The position numbers and the translations under genes were made by a program. A stretch of DNA of 64,000 bases, taken from the NCBI RefSeq assembly GCF_900156605.1, contig NZ_FTOA01000003.1, forward strand, positions 372,001-436,000, in the 5' to 3' direction. This document shows positions 36,498 through 44,810 of this stretch, one piece after another (position 1 is the first letter of the stretch; each line of letters opens with the position of its first letter). The notes below the pieces were generated by a model that ran no database searches, was not told where the DNA came from, and worked only from the letters and a program-made list of their open reading frames with translations. This DNA comes from Insolitispirillum peregrinum (GTDB lineage: Bacteria; Pseudomonadota; Alphaproteobacteria; Rhodospirillales; Rhodospirillaceae).

Positions 36498-37448
36498 CTA
36501 TTGCTTGGCGGCGATGAGATCAGCGGTGCCTTGCCCGAGGGCGAAGGTGTATTCATACGAGGTGTGATGGAACCGCTTGTCGGAATGGCCGACGTGGACC
36601 GAAATGCCAAAGGTATAGGGCTTGCCTTCGACCAGCGGACGCCACGGCGCCGGAGCGGCCAGCGGACGCTGCATCACCACCGTCCAGGTGCCATCGGCAT
36701 AGCTGGCGGTCGAGGTCAATTGTCCCGGCAGTTCGGCGCGGGTATCAAAAATCTCGCCACCGATGGCTTCGGCCTTGTTCGGCGGGGTCAGGCGGGCCTG
36801 CCACCATTCCTGCATGTAACCGGCAGCCTTCAGTTCGGCCAGATCGGCATCGGGCTTCAGGGCATCGCCGCCACCGGCGCGGGTCAGCTTGGCGCGGGTC
36901 TTCATCAGGTATTTGGTGCGGTTGGCACCGTTGGCGGTGGGCATCGAGCTGTTGTCTTCGTGGCAACTGGCCCAGCAGCCAGCGCGCACGCCTTCCTTGA
37001 CCGCTTCATCGTTAAAGATGATCGCCACCTTGGTCGGGGCCTTGGGGTCCATCCTGGTATCGGGCGAGGCCGGTTCCTTGAACTGGAAGCGGATATAGAA
37101 CGCGCTGGCGTCATAGGCCATCTTGACGTTCGACACCACATGGCCGGGGAAGCTGGGGATCGGGGTTGGTTCGGCTTTTTTGCCCGACACCATCAGGTCG
37201 CCCTGGGTCTTTTCTTCGCCAGCATGGCAGGCAATGCAGTTCTTGCCCGCCTTGAATTTATCGGCGGCGGAATGGTCGGCGGTGGTCAGGTTCCATTCCC
37301 ACGACGTTTGTCCGGGATAGAGCATCACGATGTCCTTGCCCGGCACGCTGGACCAGTCGATGGCCAGCGCGGGCGAGGCGAATGCGACCGGAGCCGCTGC
37401 CAGCAGGAGGCCGCTCGCGCTGTATTTGAGAAGATCAGTGATGTTCAT
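36498..37448 (-). CDS. Ethylbenzene-dehydrogenase-related heme-binding protein with an added c-heme site
   Basis: Periplasmic protein of about 316 residues; signal peptide ends near SPALA|ID (29). It has one canonical CXXCH (CIACH, 71-75) and a second CWASCH at 158-163, which has three residues between the cysteines. The body (PGHVVSNVKMAYDASAFYIRFQFKEP and the C-terminal PYTFGISVHVGHSDKRFHHTSYEYTFALG) fits the EB_dh/cytochrome c-552-DMSO-reductase-like domain, the heme b-binding gamma subunit fold. Between the inner-membrane fusion protein and the decaheme wire, so a periplasmic electron carrier is likely. ATG 37466 is an alternative start. Ends 8 bp before the decaheme gene. Confidence 0.8.
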   Translation of the reverse strand: MNITDLLKYSASGLLLAAAPVAFASPALAIDWSSVPGKDIVMLYPGQTSWEWNLTTADHSAADKFKAGKNCIACHAGEEKTQGDLMVSGKKAEPTPIPSFPGHVVSNVKMAYDASAFYIRFQFKEPASPDTRMDPKAPTKVAIIFNDEAVKEGVRAGCWASCHEDNSSMPTANGANRTKYLMKTRAKLTRAGGGDALKPDADLAELKAAGYMQEWWQARLTPPNKAEAIGGEIFDTRAELPGQLTSTASYADGTWTVVMQRPLAAPAPWRPLVEGKPYTFGISVHVGHSDKRFHHTSYEYTFALGQGTADLIAAKQ

Positions 37449-39480
37449 TTGCACAACCTCTGTCAAAAAAAGCCGAACGGATGCGAAACGCAGGACGCCC
37501 CGCTGGAGTCAGGGAGTTCGGACTAAAGGATTTCTGTTCAGGACCTGACCGGATGGAGAGCGGGCGCATGGCCCGGCGTTTTTTCCACCACACAAACGGC
37601 GCGTGGCTGAGGTGATGGAGCAGGTAGCAGGTGACCAGCACCGCAAAGGCCATGTGCGCCAGCGCGACCCAGGCGGTGGAGCGGACGGCGGCAAACTGGT
37701 GCGGGATCAGCTCGGGCCACCAGAACACCAACCCGCTGGCGACGATCAACGGGACAAAGGCGAACATCGCCACGCTGTCGAGGCTCCACGACCAGCGGCG
37801 CTGGTAGATCAGGGTCAGGGCGATGAACACCAGAAAGCCGACACTGACTGCCAGCCCGGACCATTCATGCAGGTCCGCCGACCATTCGATGCCGACCAGA
37901 TTGAACGGCGAGTGCGGGAAGTGCAGCGCCAGTCCGGTGAGCAGCAGCAGGCTCATCAGGGTTGAATGCACCCGGTGCCACCAGGTGAAGCCCCGCCGCA
38001 TGGCATGGGTGCGCTGTTCGAGGGCGGCAATCTCGGCGCTGCTGTCGCGTCCGAGGGTTTCGTCCAGCAGGCGGGCCAACTGCGGCACGCACTGCCCGCA
38101 GGTGGCCCCGGCGCGGGTGGCGGTGGTCAGTTGCGGGACGGTGGTCAGCCCCTGATCGCGGATGGCCGCTTGCAGGCTGTCACGGGTGAGGGCGGCGCAC
38201 TGGCAGATGATCATCTCGCCGCTGGTGGCCTCGACCGCTCCGTGCAGAACCGACCGCTCGCACAGGTGGCCGACATCGCTGCCGCTGGCGATCCAGTGGC
38301 TGAGCTGGCTGCTGTTGCCGGTTTCGCCGATCAGCACCGCCGACAGCACCCGACCGGCGTGCAGCACCACCTTTTTATAAATGCCCTCGTCCGGCTGGTG
38401 GTGGACCAGCGGGCGGCGTTCGGGGTGGTCTTCGTCCGGGGCGGCTTCCCCGCCACAGAACACCGCCAGCGAGGGGATTTTCAGCACGGTGGACTGCGCG
38501 GCAACTGTGAACGGGGCGGGGGTACCGTCGTGCAGAACCTCGGCCAGAACGGTCGCCATGTCGTACAGCGGGCGGACCAGCCCAAAGGTCTGGCCGTCGA
38601 ATTCGACGCATTCGCCCAAGGCAAAAATGCCGGGGTGCGAGGTGCGCAGATGGCCATCCACCAGCACGCCGCGCCCGACGTTCAGACCACAGTCTGCCGC
38701 CAGCGCGGTATGGGGCCGGATGCCGACCGCCACCACCACCAGATCGGCGGGCAGCGTCTCGCCCGAGGTCAGGGCAACCCCTTGCACCCTGCCGTCACCG
38801 TGCAGGGCGCTGGCCTGAGTGTCCGTCAGGCAGCGGATGCCGTGGCGGTCCAGATGATCGGCAATCATCGTGCCGGCGGTGGCATCGACCAGTCGTTCCA
38901 TCAGGGTGGCGGCCATGTGCACCACCGTGACATCCATCCCGCGCTGCTTCAGGCCCCAGGCGGCTTCCAGCCCCAGCACTCCGCCGCCGATCACCACCGC
39001 GTGCCGGTGCTGTTGTGCCGCCGCCAGCATCGCTTCGACATCGCGCAGCGAGCGGAAACTGACCACATTGCCCAGCCCGATCCCCGGCAGCGGCGGCATG
39101 ATGGCATCGGCTCCGGTGGCCAGCACCAGCCGGTCCCAGCGGTCCGTATGACCGCTGGCGGTGCGCAGGCTGCCGCCCTGCTGATGGGCGTCCGGGGAGC
39201 TGTGGTCGGGCAGGATATGCACCACCGCATCGCCTTGATGCAGGGTGATGCCGCGCTCGGCATACCATGACGCCGGGTGCGTATGGATTTGCTCGGGGCT
39301 TTTGTCTCCGGCCAGCAGCGACGACAGATGGACGCGGTTATAACCCGCCACCGGCTCGGCGCCAAAAACGCTGATGCGGAAGGACCGGGTTGGCTGGCTG
39401 GTCAGCAGTTCCAGCAGGCGAACCGCCGCCATGCCGTTTCCGACCACCACCAGATGCGGTAAAGACGCAGGCGTGCTCAT
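37435..39480 (-). CDS. Fusion: NirB-like FAD oxidoreductase + BFD-type [2Fe-2S] + cytochrome b membrane domain
   Basis: Protein of 681 residues. Residues 8-400 are a pyridine-nucleotide-disulfide-type flavoprotein: FAD motif VVVGNGMAAV (11-20), NAD(P) motif VVIGGGVLGLEAA (162-174) and the FAD-contact LGECVEFDG (about 288). Residues 424-470 are a BFD-like domain with Cys426, Cys428, Cys461 and Cys464. Residues 500-630 hold about four transmembrane helices with paired histidines (His502, 505, 520, 538, 609, 622, 623) suited to heme b, like cytochrome b561. No sulfite/nitrite reductase domain follows. Predicted to move electrons between NAD(P)H and the periplasmic cytochromes encoded beside it. 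ATG overlaps the heptaheme stop (TGATG); its end overlaps the next gene. Confidence 0.82.
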   Translation of the reverse strand: MSTPASLPHLVVVGNGMAAVRLLELLTSQPTRSFRISVFGAEPVAGYNRVHLSSLLAGDKSPEQIHTHPASWYAERGITLHQGDAVVHILPDHSSPDAHQQGGSLRTASGHTDRWDRLVLATGADAIMPPLPGIGLGNVVSFRSLRDVEAMLAAAQQHRHAVVIGGGVLGLEAAWGLKQRGMDVTVVHMAATLMERLVDATAGTMIADHLDRHGIRCLTDTQASALHGDGRVQGVALTSGETLPADLVVVAVGIRPHTALAADCGLNVGRGVLVDGHLRTSHPGIFALGECVEFDGQTFGLVRPLYDMATVLAEVLHDGTPAPFTVAAQSTVLKIPSLAVFCGGEAAPDEDHPERRPLVHHQPDEGIYKKVVLHAGRVLSAVLIGETGNSSQLSHWIASGSDVGHLCERSVLHGAVEATSGEMIICQCAALTRDSLQAAIRDQGLTTVPQLTTATRAGATCGQCVPQLARLLDETLGRDSSAEIAALEQRTHAMRRGFTWWHRVHSTLMSLLLLTGLALHFPHSPFNLVGIEWSADLHEWSGLAVSVGFLVFIALTLIYQRRWSWSLDSVAMFAFVPLIVASGLVFWWPELIPHQFAAVRSTAWVALAHMAFAVLVTCYLLHHLSHAPFVWWKKRRAMRPLSIRSGPEQKSFSPNSLTPAGRPAFRIRSAFFDRGCANEHH

Positions 39481-40553
39481 CAGCGGTCCTCCCTGTGGGA
39501 TGCCGGTGGGGTGGATGCAGGGGGCGACCGGCGCAGGCGACGCCACAGCAGGCGCAGCAGGATGGCCACCGCCGTCAGGCTGACCAGCGCCAGTGCCGAC
39601 AGTTCCAGCCACTGGTTGCGGTTGGCCCCCATCACATAGATTTCGCCCAGCCATGGCGCGTTGCGGAACCCGCCCCAGCCGTCATCGCTGTCGCGCAGCA
39701 TTTTCTTGTACAGACGCTTGCCCAGTTCACCGTCGTCGCTGTGACAGGCGGCGCAGTCGCGGACGGCCTTTTCCTTTGGCAGCACGGTGTGCGACAGGGT
39801 CAGTTCGGGAACCGGCGTGTGGCAGTCCATGCAGCGCACCTGCGCAAAGTGCAGGTCCTGTTCCGGCAGCCAGTCATGGGCAACCGCCATGTCCGGTCGC
39901 TTGTCCTTCGGTTTCCACTTGGCGTAGGTGGCGTCATCACCATGGCAGGTCAGGCACTGGGTGTTGTCCTGTTCGGTGGCCATGTGTGCCGAGCCGATTT
40001 TCGACGCCTTTTTCATGATGTGGGCTTCGTGGCACGACAGGCAGGTGAAGCTGGCCCCCAGTTCCTTGAAATGGACCGAAGCCTTGAATTCCGGCTCGAT
40101 GATTTTGGCCGGTTGCTGGTGGCACTCGATGCAGCCCTTGATCTTTTCTTTGGCCTTGGGCAGGTGCGGATAGGGCACATAGGCCTCGGTGTGGCAATCC
40201 TTGCAGGCCATCTTGCCGTGGTCGCCCATCTCGAAGCGGTGGGCGTCCTGGGTCAGGGTTGCCAGCAGCTTCAGGTCCATCCCGGCGCGCGGCGGGTTTT
40301 TCACCCCGTCCTCGCTGTGGCAGGACAGGCAGTCGGCGTTCCACTTCCTGATTTTGGCTGGCAGCTCCGGGTCGGCTTCGGTCAGGCCGAAGTCATCGCC
40401 GCCGCTGAAATCATCGCTGGCGGCCTCTTCGGCGCGGGCGGGCGCACTGCCAAACCCCTGCGGCAGCCCGCTGATCAGCAGGGTTGCCAGCAGAAAAAAG
40501 GCAACAAAAAAGGGTTTCGGCGCGATGCGCCGAAGGCGAAAGCCCTGAATCAC
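39480..40553 (-). CDS. Heptaheme c-type cytochrome with C-terminal membrane anchor
   Basis: Protein of 357 residues starting with GTG, 9 bases after GGGG. The signal peptide (about 15-41, APARA|EE) is followed by an Asp/Glu-rich start, then seven CXXCH sites (CLSCH, CKDCH, CIECH, CLSCH, CLTCH, CMDCH, CAACH) and a C-terminal helix (about 312-336) ending in basic residues, which would leave the hemes in the periplasm. It may act as the quinol- or heme b-linked acceptor that feeds the decaheme wire, in the position CymA or NrfH occupies elsewhere, but it is not an NrfH homologue by eye. First gene of the five-gene operon. Confidence 0.85.
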   Translation of the reverse strand: MIQGFRLRRIAPKPFFVAFFLLATLLISGLPQGFGSAPARAEEAASDDFSGGDDFGLTEADPELPAKIRKWNADCLSCHSEDGVKNPPRAGMDLKLLATLTQDAHRFEMGDHGKMACKDCHTEAYVPYPHLPKAKEKIKGCIECHQQPAKIIEPEFKASVHFKELGASFTCLSCHEAHIMKKASKIGSAHMATEQDNTQCLTCHGDDATYAKWKPKDKRPDMAVAHDWLPEQDLHFAQVRCMDCHTPVPELTLSHTVLPKEKAVRDCAACHSDDGELGKRLYKKMLRDSDDGWGGFRNAPWLGEIYVMGANRNQWLELSALALVSLTAVAILLRLLWRRLRRSPPASTPPASHREDR

Positions 40554-40896
40554 TCCACGTCATCCCCACCAGTCGACGGCGCGAAAGCCGTCTATTCACA
40601 AACAGTGAAATATCCCCTGAGTAACAAGGTATTACGGCTCGATATCAGGAATGAGAGTCACTTTCAATATGCAGATGCGAATGCACCGCATTATCTATTG
40701 ATGGTGATTTTGCCGCCAGCAGAGTCCATATATGGTGTACAGATAAGAATGAATCTTAATATAGTGGAGTTTTCGAGTGGGTTTTTGGCAGGAATAAGGC
40801 GGAATCATGGCGACGAATCACGGTGTCGCCACATTATTGCCAGATTGTAATGCATTCTATGATTGTTTAAATCTACTTTTACGTGTTTTTTCTGGC
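40554..40896. other. AT-rich upstream region of the multiheme operon, no gene seen
   Basis: About 340 bp with lower G+C than the surroundings. It holds a small hairpin GACGGC/GCCGTC (40575-40592) in the probable leader, and AT-rich stretches that could serve as promoter for the minus-strand operon. No clear FNR, ArcA or sigma-54 site was matched. No coding frame with family features. Confidence 0.4.
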
Positions 40897-40927
40897 AAAA
40901 AAAGAAGGCCGCCCTTGCGGACGGCCT
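40897..40927 (-). terminator. Terminator downstream of ettA
   Basis: On the minus strand AGGCCG..CGGCCT hairpin with further CC/GG pairing is followed by T-rich TTCTTTTTTT. It lies about 290 bp past the ettA stop, beyond the miniature element, and would also shield the multiheme operon. Confidence 0.75.
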
Positions 40928-40983
40928 CCCGAGTTCCATATGCTTGCCAATAGTACTAGAGCCGTGAGCGTTAAACCTGACGC

Positions 40984-41162
40984 CACAATACCCGACAGTT
41001 TGAAAACAAAAGCGGGCTGCCGCCCGGACCTGCTCGGGGCCTGAGGCCCCGAACCCCCATTTTTTCTTTTATAATCAAAGGAATGGGGTCTGGGGCCTTA
41101 AGGCCCCAGCGAGGTGTGGAGCAGCGCTCCACGGTCTTGCTTTCCTGCTGTCATGTCGTGTG
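40984..41162. mobile_element. Miniature non-coding element, copy 2 (179 bp), with 9-bp target duplication
   Basis: Inverted ends CACAATACCCGACAG and CTGTCATGTCGTGTG; direct 9-bp repeats ACCTGACGC flank it at 40975-40983 and 41163-41171. Internally it matches copy 1 in reverse: GGGGCCTTAAGGCCCC, GGAGCAGCGCTCC and CGGGGCCTGAGGCCCCG. The flanks (TTAAACCTGACGC and CTGACGCAGGCACGCTGCTCTAA) are the two halves of the palindromic repeat seen intact at 48241-48284. No transposase frame, so it would need a transposase in trans. Confidence 0.82.
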
Positions 41163-41218
41163 ACCTGACGCAGGCACGCTGCTCTAACCTTCTGTTCTGT
41201 CGCATTGTTCCGTGCGGA

Positions 41219-42898
41219 TTAGCGATGAACCGGCTTGTACTTGATGCGGTGCGGCTGGTCGGCATCGGCCCCCAGACGGCGCTTCTTGTCGGCTTCGTAG
41301 TCCTGGAAGTTGCCTTCGAACCACTCGACGTGGGAATCGCCTTCATAGGCCATGATGTGGGTGGCAATACGGTCGAGGAACCAGCGATCGTGGGAGATGA
41401 CCACGGCGCAGCCCGGGAAGTCGAGCAGGGCGTCTTCCAGCGCACGCAGGGTGTCAACGTCAAGGTCGTTGGTCGGTTCGTCAAGCAGCAGGACGTTGGC
41501 GCCGGACTTCAGCATCTTGGCCAGATGGACGCGGTTGCGTTCCCCACCGGACAACTGGCCGACCTTTTTCTGCTGGTCGCCACCCTTGAAGTTGAACGAG
41601 CCGACATAGGCGCGCGACTGGATCTTGCGCTTGCCGAGGTCGATTTCGTCCTGACCGTCCGAGATTTCGTCCCACACGGTCTTGTTGTCGTCCAGCGCAT
41701 CGCGGCTCTGGTCGATGTAGCCGAGGCTGACGGTCTCCCCGACGCGGATCGAGCCGGCATCGGGGGTTTCCGCGCCGGTCAACAGCTTGAACAGGGTGGT
41801 TTTACCGGCACCGTTCGGGCCGATCACGCCGACGATGCCGCCCGGCGGCAGACGGAAGGTCAGGTTTTCAAACAGCAGGCGATCGCCAAAGGACTTGGTC
41901 AGGTTTTCGGCCTCGATCACCACGTTGCCGAGGCGCTCGGGGGTCGGGATGACGATCTGGGCGGTACCGGGGGCCTTGTCGTTGGACTTGGCAACCAGAT
42001 CCTCGAAGGCGGTGATACGGGCCTTCTGCTTGGCCTGACGGCCCTTGGGGTTGGCGCGGATCCAGTCGAGTTCCTGGGTGATGATGCGCTGACGGGCGTC
42101 TTCTTCGCGCGATTCCTGTTCCAGACGCTTCTGCTTCTGCTCCAGCCATGCCGAGTAGTTGCCCTCGTAGGGGATGGCGCGGCCACGGTCCAGTTCCAGA
42201 ATCCAGCTGGTGACGTTGTCGAGGAAGTAACGATCGTGGGTAACGGCGACCACGGTGCCTTCGTACTCTTCGAGGAACCGTTCCAGCCAGAACACGCTTT
42301 CGGCGTCGAGGTGGTTGGTCGGTTCGTCAAGCAGCAGCATGTCCGGGCGCGACAGCAGCAGGCGGGCCAGCGCCACGCGGCGGCGTTCCCCACCGGACAG
42401 CTTGGTCACGTCGGCATCGCCATCGGGACAGCGCAGGGCGTCCATGGCGATTTCGACCTTGCGTTCGACATCCCAGCCGTCGCAGGCGTCGATCTTTTCC
42501 TGCAGGTCGCCCTGTTCGGCGATCAGGTCGTTCATCTCGTCGTCGCTCAGCTCTTCGGCAAAGCGGGCAGAGACTTCATCGAAACGCTGGCGCAGGCCAA
42601 AGACCTCGCCCGCGCCTTCCATGACGTTCTCGAGCACGGTCTTGTTCGGATCGAGCTGGGGTTCCTGCGGCAGATAGCCGACCTTGACGCCTTCGGCGGC
42701 ACGGGCTTCACCGCTGAATTCCTTGTCCCAGCCAGCCATGATGCGCAGCAGGGTCGATTTACCGGCGCCGTTGTAGCCGAGCACACCGATCTTCGCCCCC
42801 GGCAGGAACGACAGATGAACCCCTTCCACAACCTTGCGGCCACCAGGGTAAACCTTGGTCAGATCGCGCATGGTGTAGATGTACTGGTAGGCGGCCAT
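41219..42898 (-). CDS. ettA: Energy-dependent translational throttle protein EttA
   Basis: ABC-F protein of 559 residues that gates the ribosome according to ATP level. Two ATPase halves: Walker [15 protein letters not shown] and [14 protein letters not shown], signatures [16 protein letters not shown] and [15 protein letters not shown], joined by a charged linker ([18 protein letters not shown]). The N-terminus [23 protein letters not shown] is the EttA type. Start ATG 42898 after GGAGG. Single gene. Confidence 0.96.
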   Translation of the reverse strand: MAAYQYIYTMRDLTKVYPGGRKVVEGVHLSFLPGAKIGVLGYNGAGKSTLLRIMAGWDKEFSGEARAAEGVKVGYLPQEPQLDPNKTVLENVMEGAGEVFGLRQRFDEVSARFAEELSDDEMNDLIAEQGDLQEKIDACDGWDVERKVEIAMDALRCPDGDADVTKLSGGERRRVALARLLLSRPDMLLLDEPTNHLDAESVFWLERFLEEYEGTVVAVTHDRYFLDNVTSWILELDRGRAIPYEGNYSAWLEQKQKRLEQESREEDARQRIITQELDWIRANPKGRQAKQKARITAFEDLVAKSNDKAPGTAQIVIPTPERLGNVVIEAENLTKSFGDRLLFENLTFRLPPGGIVGVIGPNGAGKTTLFKLLTGAETPDAGSIRVGETVSLGYIDQSRDALDDNKTVWDEISDGQDEIDLGKRKIQSRAYVGSFNFKGGDQQKKVGQLSGGERNRVHLAKMLKSGANVLLLDEPTNDLDVDTLRALEDALLDFPGCAVVISHDRWFLDRIATHIMAYEGDSHVEWFEGNFQDYEADKKRRLGADADQPHRIKYKPVHR

Positions 42899-43333
42899 GA
42901 AACCTCCGGCATTGAAGAGAAGAAAGACCCGCAGATGCGCTGGGTGTTTGGGGAGGGGTTGTACCCCACTCGCCAGGGATTGGGAAGGGTTTGCGTGCGT
43001 TTGATGGGCGCATGGGGGGCTGGCATGGAAGATGCTGGATAACTGAACGCTTCGGTTGTTCAGAACAGCAAGAAATGCTGCGCGACTCCGATTCAGGATA
43101 CCTCCATAGGATGCGATTAGACTAAAGTATATGTTATTTCAATGCCTTGCCAGAGTTTGTGCAGGGAGTATCCCAAAAAGGGTTAGCCGTAAAGAAGGGG
43201 GTGTTTTTGCAAAGTGCGTTGCATTTTGCGAATGCGCCTCAGTTGATTTGCATTTTGCTGCTGCAATTTGCAAGGCGTTGCATGTGAACGTCCCGTGCAC
43301 AGGGGCTCGGGCCGGATAAGGAGACAGGCGTTG
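42899..43333. promoter_or_regulatory. Intergenic region between ettA and the PAS gene, with TTGCA-rich repeats
   Basis: This divergent region is AT-rich near 43100-43140. From 43205 to 43285 it contains a cluster of TTGCA-type words, including two direct copies of TTGCATTTTGC (43219-43229, 43248-43258), TTGCAAA and ATTTGCAAGG. They lie 50-130 bp before the PAS-protein gene and may bind a regulator. No gene seen. Confidence 0.4.
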
Positions 43334-44401
43334 ATGCTGACCATCAGTGTGCCGACAGCGATGCTGCTGATGACGATTGTTTCCTTGAGTCTGGCAGGGA
43401 TGACGCTGCTGGTGTGGGGCTTGCTCGAGCGTCACCGGGCGGTTCTGGTGTGGGCGATTGCCCATGCCCTGTGGGCCGGATCGATCCTTTTGCTGATGGG
43501 GCGGGGGATTCTGCCCGACGTATTGAGCATCCTGCTGGCCAATGCGATGGCGGTTTCCTCGCTGATCGCGGTCTGGTGGGGGGTGGCGCTGTTTATTGGC
43601 AAACCACTCCCGATGTTGGGGACCGCCAGCATTTCGACCGCTTACGGGCTGGCTTTTCCGTGGCTGACGTGGATCACCCCCAGCCTGTCTGCCCGGGTGG
43701 TGGTGGTGCGTCTGTTGATGCTGTTTGCCTTGACCGGTGCCCTGCACACCCTGTTGGTCAACAGGAAAAGAATTGGCAACACCAAGGCGATCCTGCTGAG
43801 CCTGATTGGCCTGTTGCCGGGAATGCTGGTGATGGGCGGAACGTTGATCGGGGCGGTGTTGACCTGGGAGTCGCCTGCGGCCTTCTTTGAGCATCCGGTG
43901 GTCAGGATGACCGTGATCGGCGGGATCGTTGCCAATCTGGCCTGGGGATTGAGCGTGTTGTTTCTGGTCATCGAACGGCGGTCGCTGCTGCGCGAGCAGG
44001 ATGAAGCGGTTCACCATGTCCTGACCGAACAGAGCGTGGTCGGGCTGTACATGATCGAAGGCGATCGCTTTACCTACGTCAACAATGCCTGTGCGGACAT
44101 TTTCGGCTATTGCCCGCAGGTGCTGGTCGATGAAATGCAGGTCTTGGATCTGGCAATCCCCGAGGATCGTGAGCGCCTGGGTGAAGGCTTGCGGCGCTAT
44201 GCCAGCGGGGAACTGAACGGACGCCGCTATCATTACCGCGCCCAGCGGCGCAACGGCGAGCTGGTCGATATCGAAGGCGAAGCCCGTCTGGCCCATTGGC
44301 AGGGACGCAATGTGGTGGTCGGGGTGATGGTTGCCCTCGGTGGGACTGCCTCACCTGTTCCGCAGCCTGAAAACCTGCCGCTGGCCGGGACACTGCCCTG
44401 A
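43334..44401 (+). CDS. Membrane protein with C-terminal PAS domain
   Basis: Protein of 355 residues. About six predicted helices (5-215) form the N-terminal membrane part, with charged loops; the rest is one PAS domain (about 230-350: HHVLTEQSVVGLYMIEGDRFTYVNNACADIFGY, with the PAC-like RRNGELVDIEGEARLAHWQGR). Such modules normally precede GGDEF, EAL or kinase domains, but here the gene ends after PAS. No frameshift remnant of an output domain is visible in the 13 bp before the next gene. Start ATG 43334 behind AAGGAGA. Function unknown; a signalling partner is likely. Confidence 0.75.
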   Translation: MLTISVPTAMLLMTIVSLSLAGMTLLVWGLLERHRAVLVWAIAHALWAGSILLLMGRGILPDVLSILLANAMAVSSLIAVWWGVALFIGKPLPMLGTASISTAYGLAFPWLTWITPSLSARVVVVRLLMLFALTGALHTLLVNRKRIGNTKAILLSLIGLLPGMLVMGGTLIGAVLTWESPAAFFEHPVVRMTVIGGIVANLAWGLSVLFLVIERRSLLREQDEAVHHVLTEQSVVGLYMIEGDRFTYVNNACADIFGYCPQVLVDEMQVLDLAIPEDRERLGEGLRRYASGELNGRRYHYRAQRRNGELVDIEGEARLAHWQGRNVVVGVMVALGGTASPVPQPENLPLAGTLP

Positions 44402-44414
44402 TTGATCTCTTGTT

Positions 44415-44810
44415 TTAACGAACGCCGGAACAAACACCCAGACGGATCGGGTGGGTATCGCCCGCCGGACGCCCGGCCCATGCGGCCAACGGGGCGCACT
44501 GGTCCGCAACGCACAGGGTGGCCGGGGCGGTAAAGGTGCTGTCTGGTATGATCAGCTCCTTCTGCGGGGGCAGGTCGGGGTGATAGACATACCAACCGTC
44601 ATGAAACCGCGCCTCGGGCGGAGGCTCCATTCCGGCGCCGCTTCCCCGGATGCGGGCGTCTCCGGCCTGCAGGCCTGCCGGGGTTGCTTGCCACTGTTCT
44701 TCCCACTGGACCTTTTCAACCGAATGCTGCCAGGCCAACGTTGCCGTGCTGCCGGGGAGAGCGTGTAACGCTCCCCCCAGGACGCCAATGCACAGGGTCA
44801 GAGCACTCAC
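44415..44810 (-). CDS. DUF1850 domain-containing protein
   Basis: Protein of about 131 residues with an N-terminal hydrophobic segment and the DUF1850 pattern (WQHSVEKVQWEEQWQATPAGL, then GAGMEPPPEARFHDGWYVYHP). This family is typically encoded with TAXI-type TRAP transporters, as here. I prefer the GTG at 44810, which forms a GTGA overlap with the permease stop; ATG 44834 is the alternative. Function unknown. Confidence 0.85.
   Translation of the reverse strand: MSALTLCIGVLGGALHALPGSTATLAWQHSVEKVQWEEQWQATPAGLQAGDARIRGSGAGMEPPPEARFHDGWYVYHPDLPPQKELIIPDSTFTAPATLCVADQCAPLAAWAGRPAGDTHPIRLGVCSGVR

Noticed and set aside
40554-41218. tRNA or small RNA gene in the intergenic space before the multiheme operon
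   Set aside because: No tRNA cloverleaf words (GGTTCGAATCC, CCA end) were found; most of the space is explained by a miniature element, palindromes and a terminator.
44402-44414. Lost GGDEF output domain of the PAS protein
   Set aside because: Only 12 bp lie before the convergent gene, and no GGDEF motif occurs in any frame nearby.
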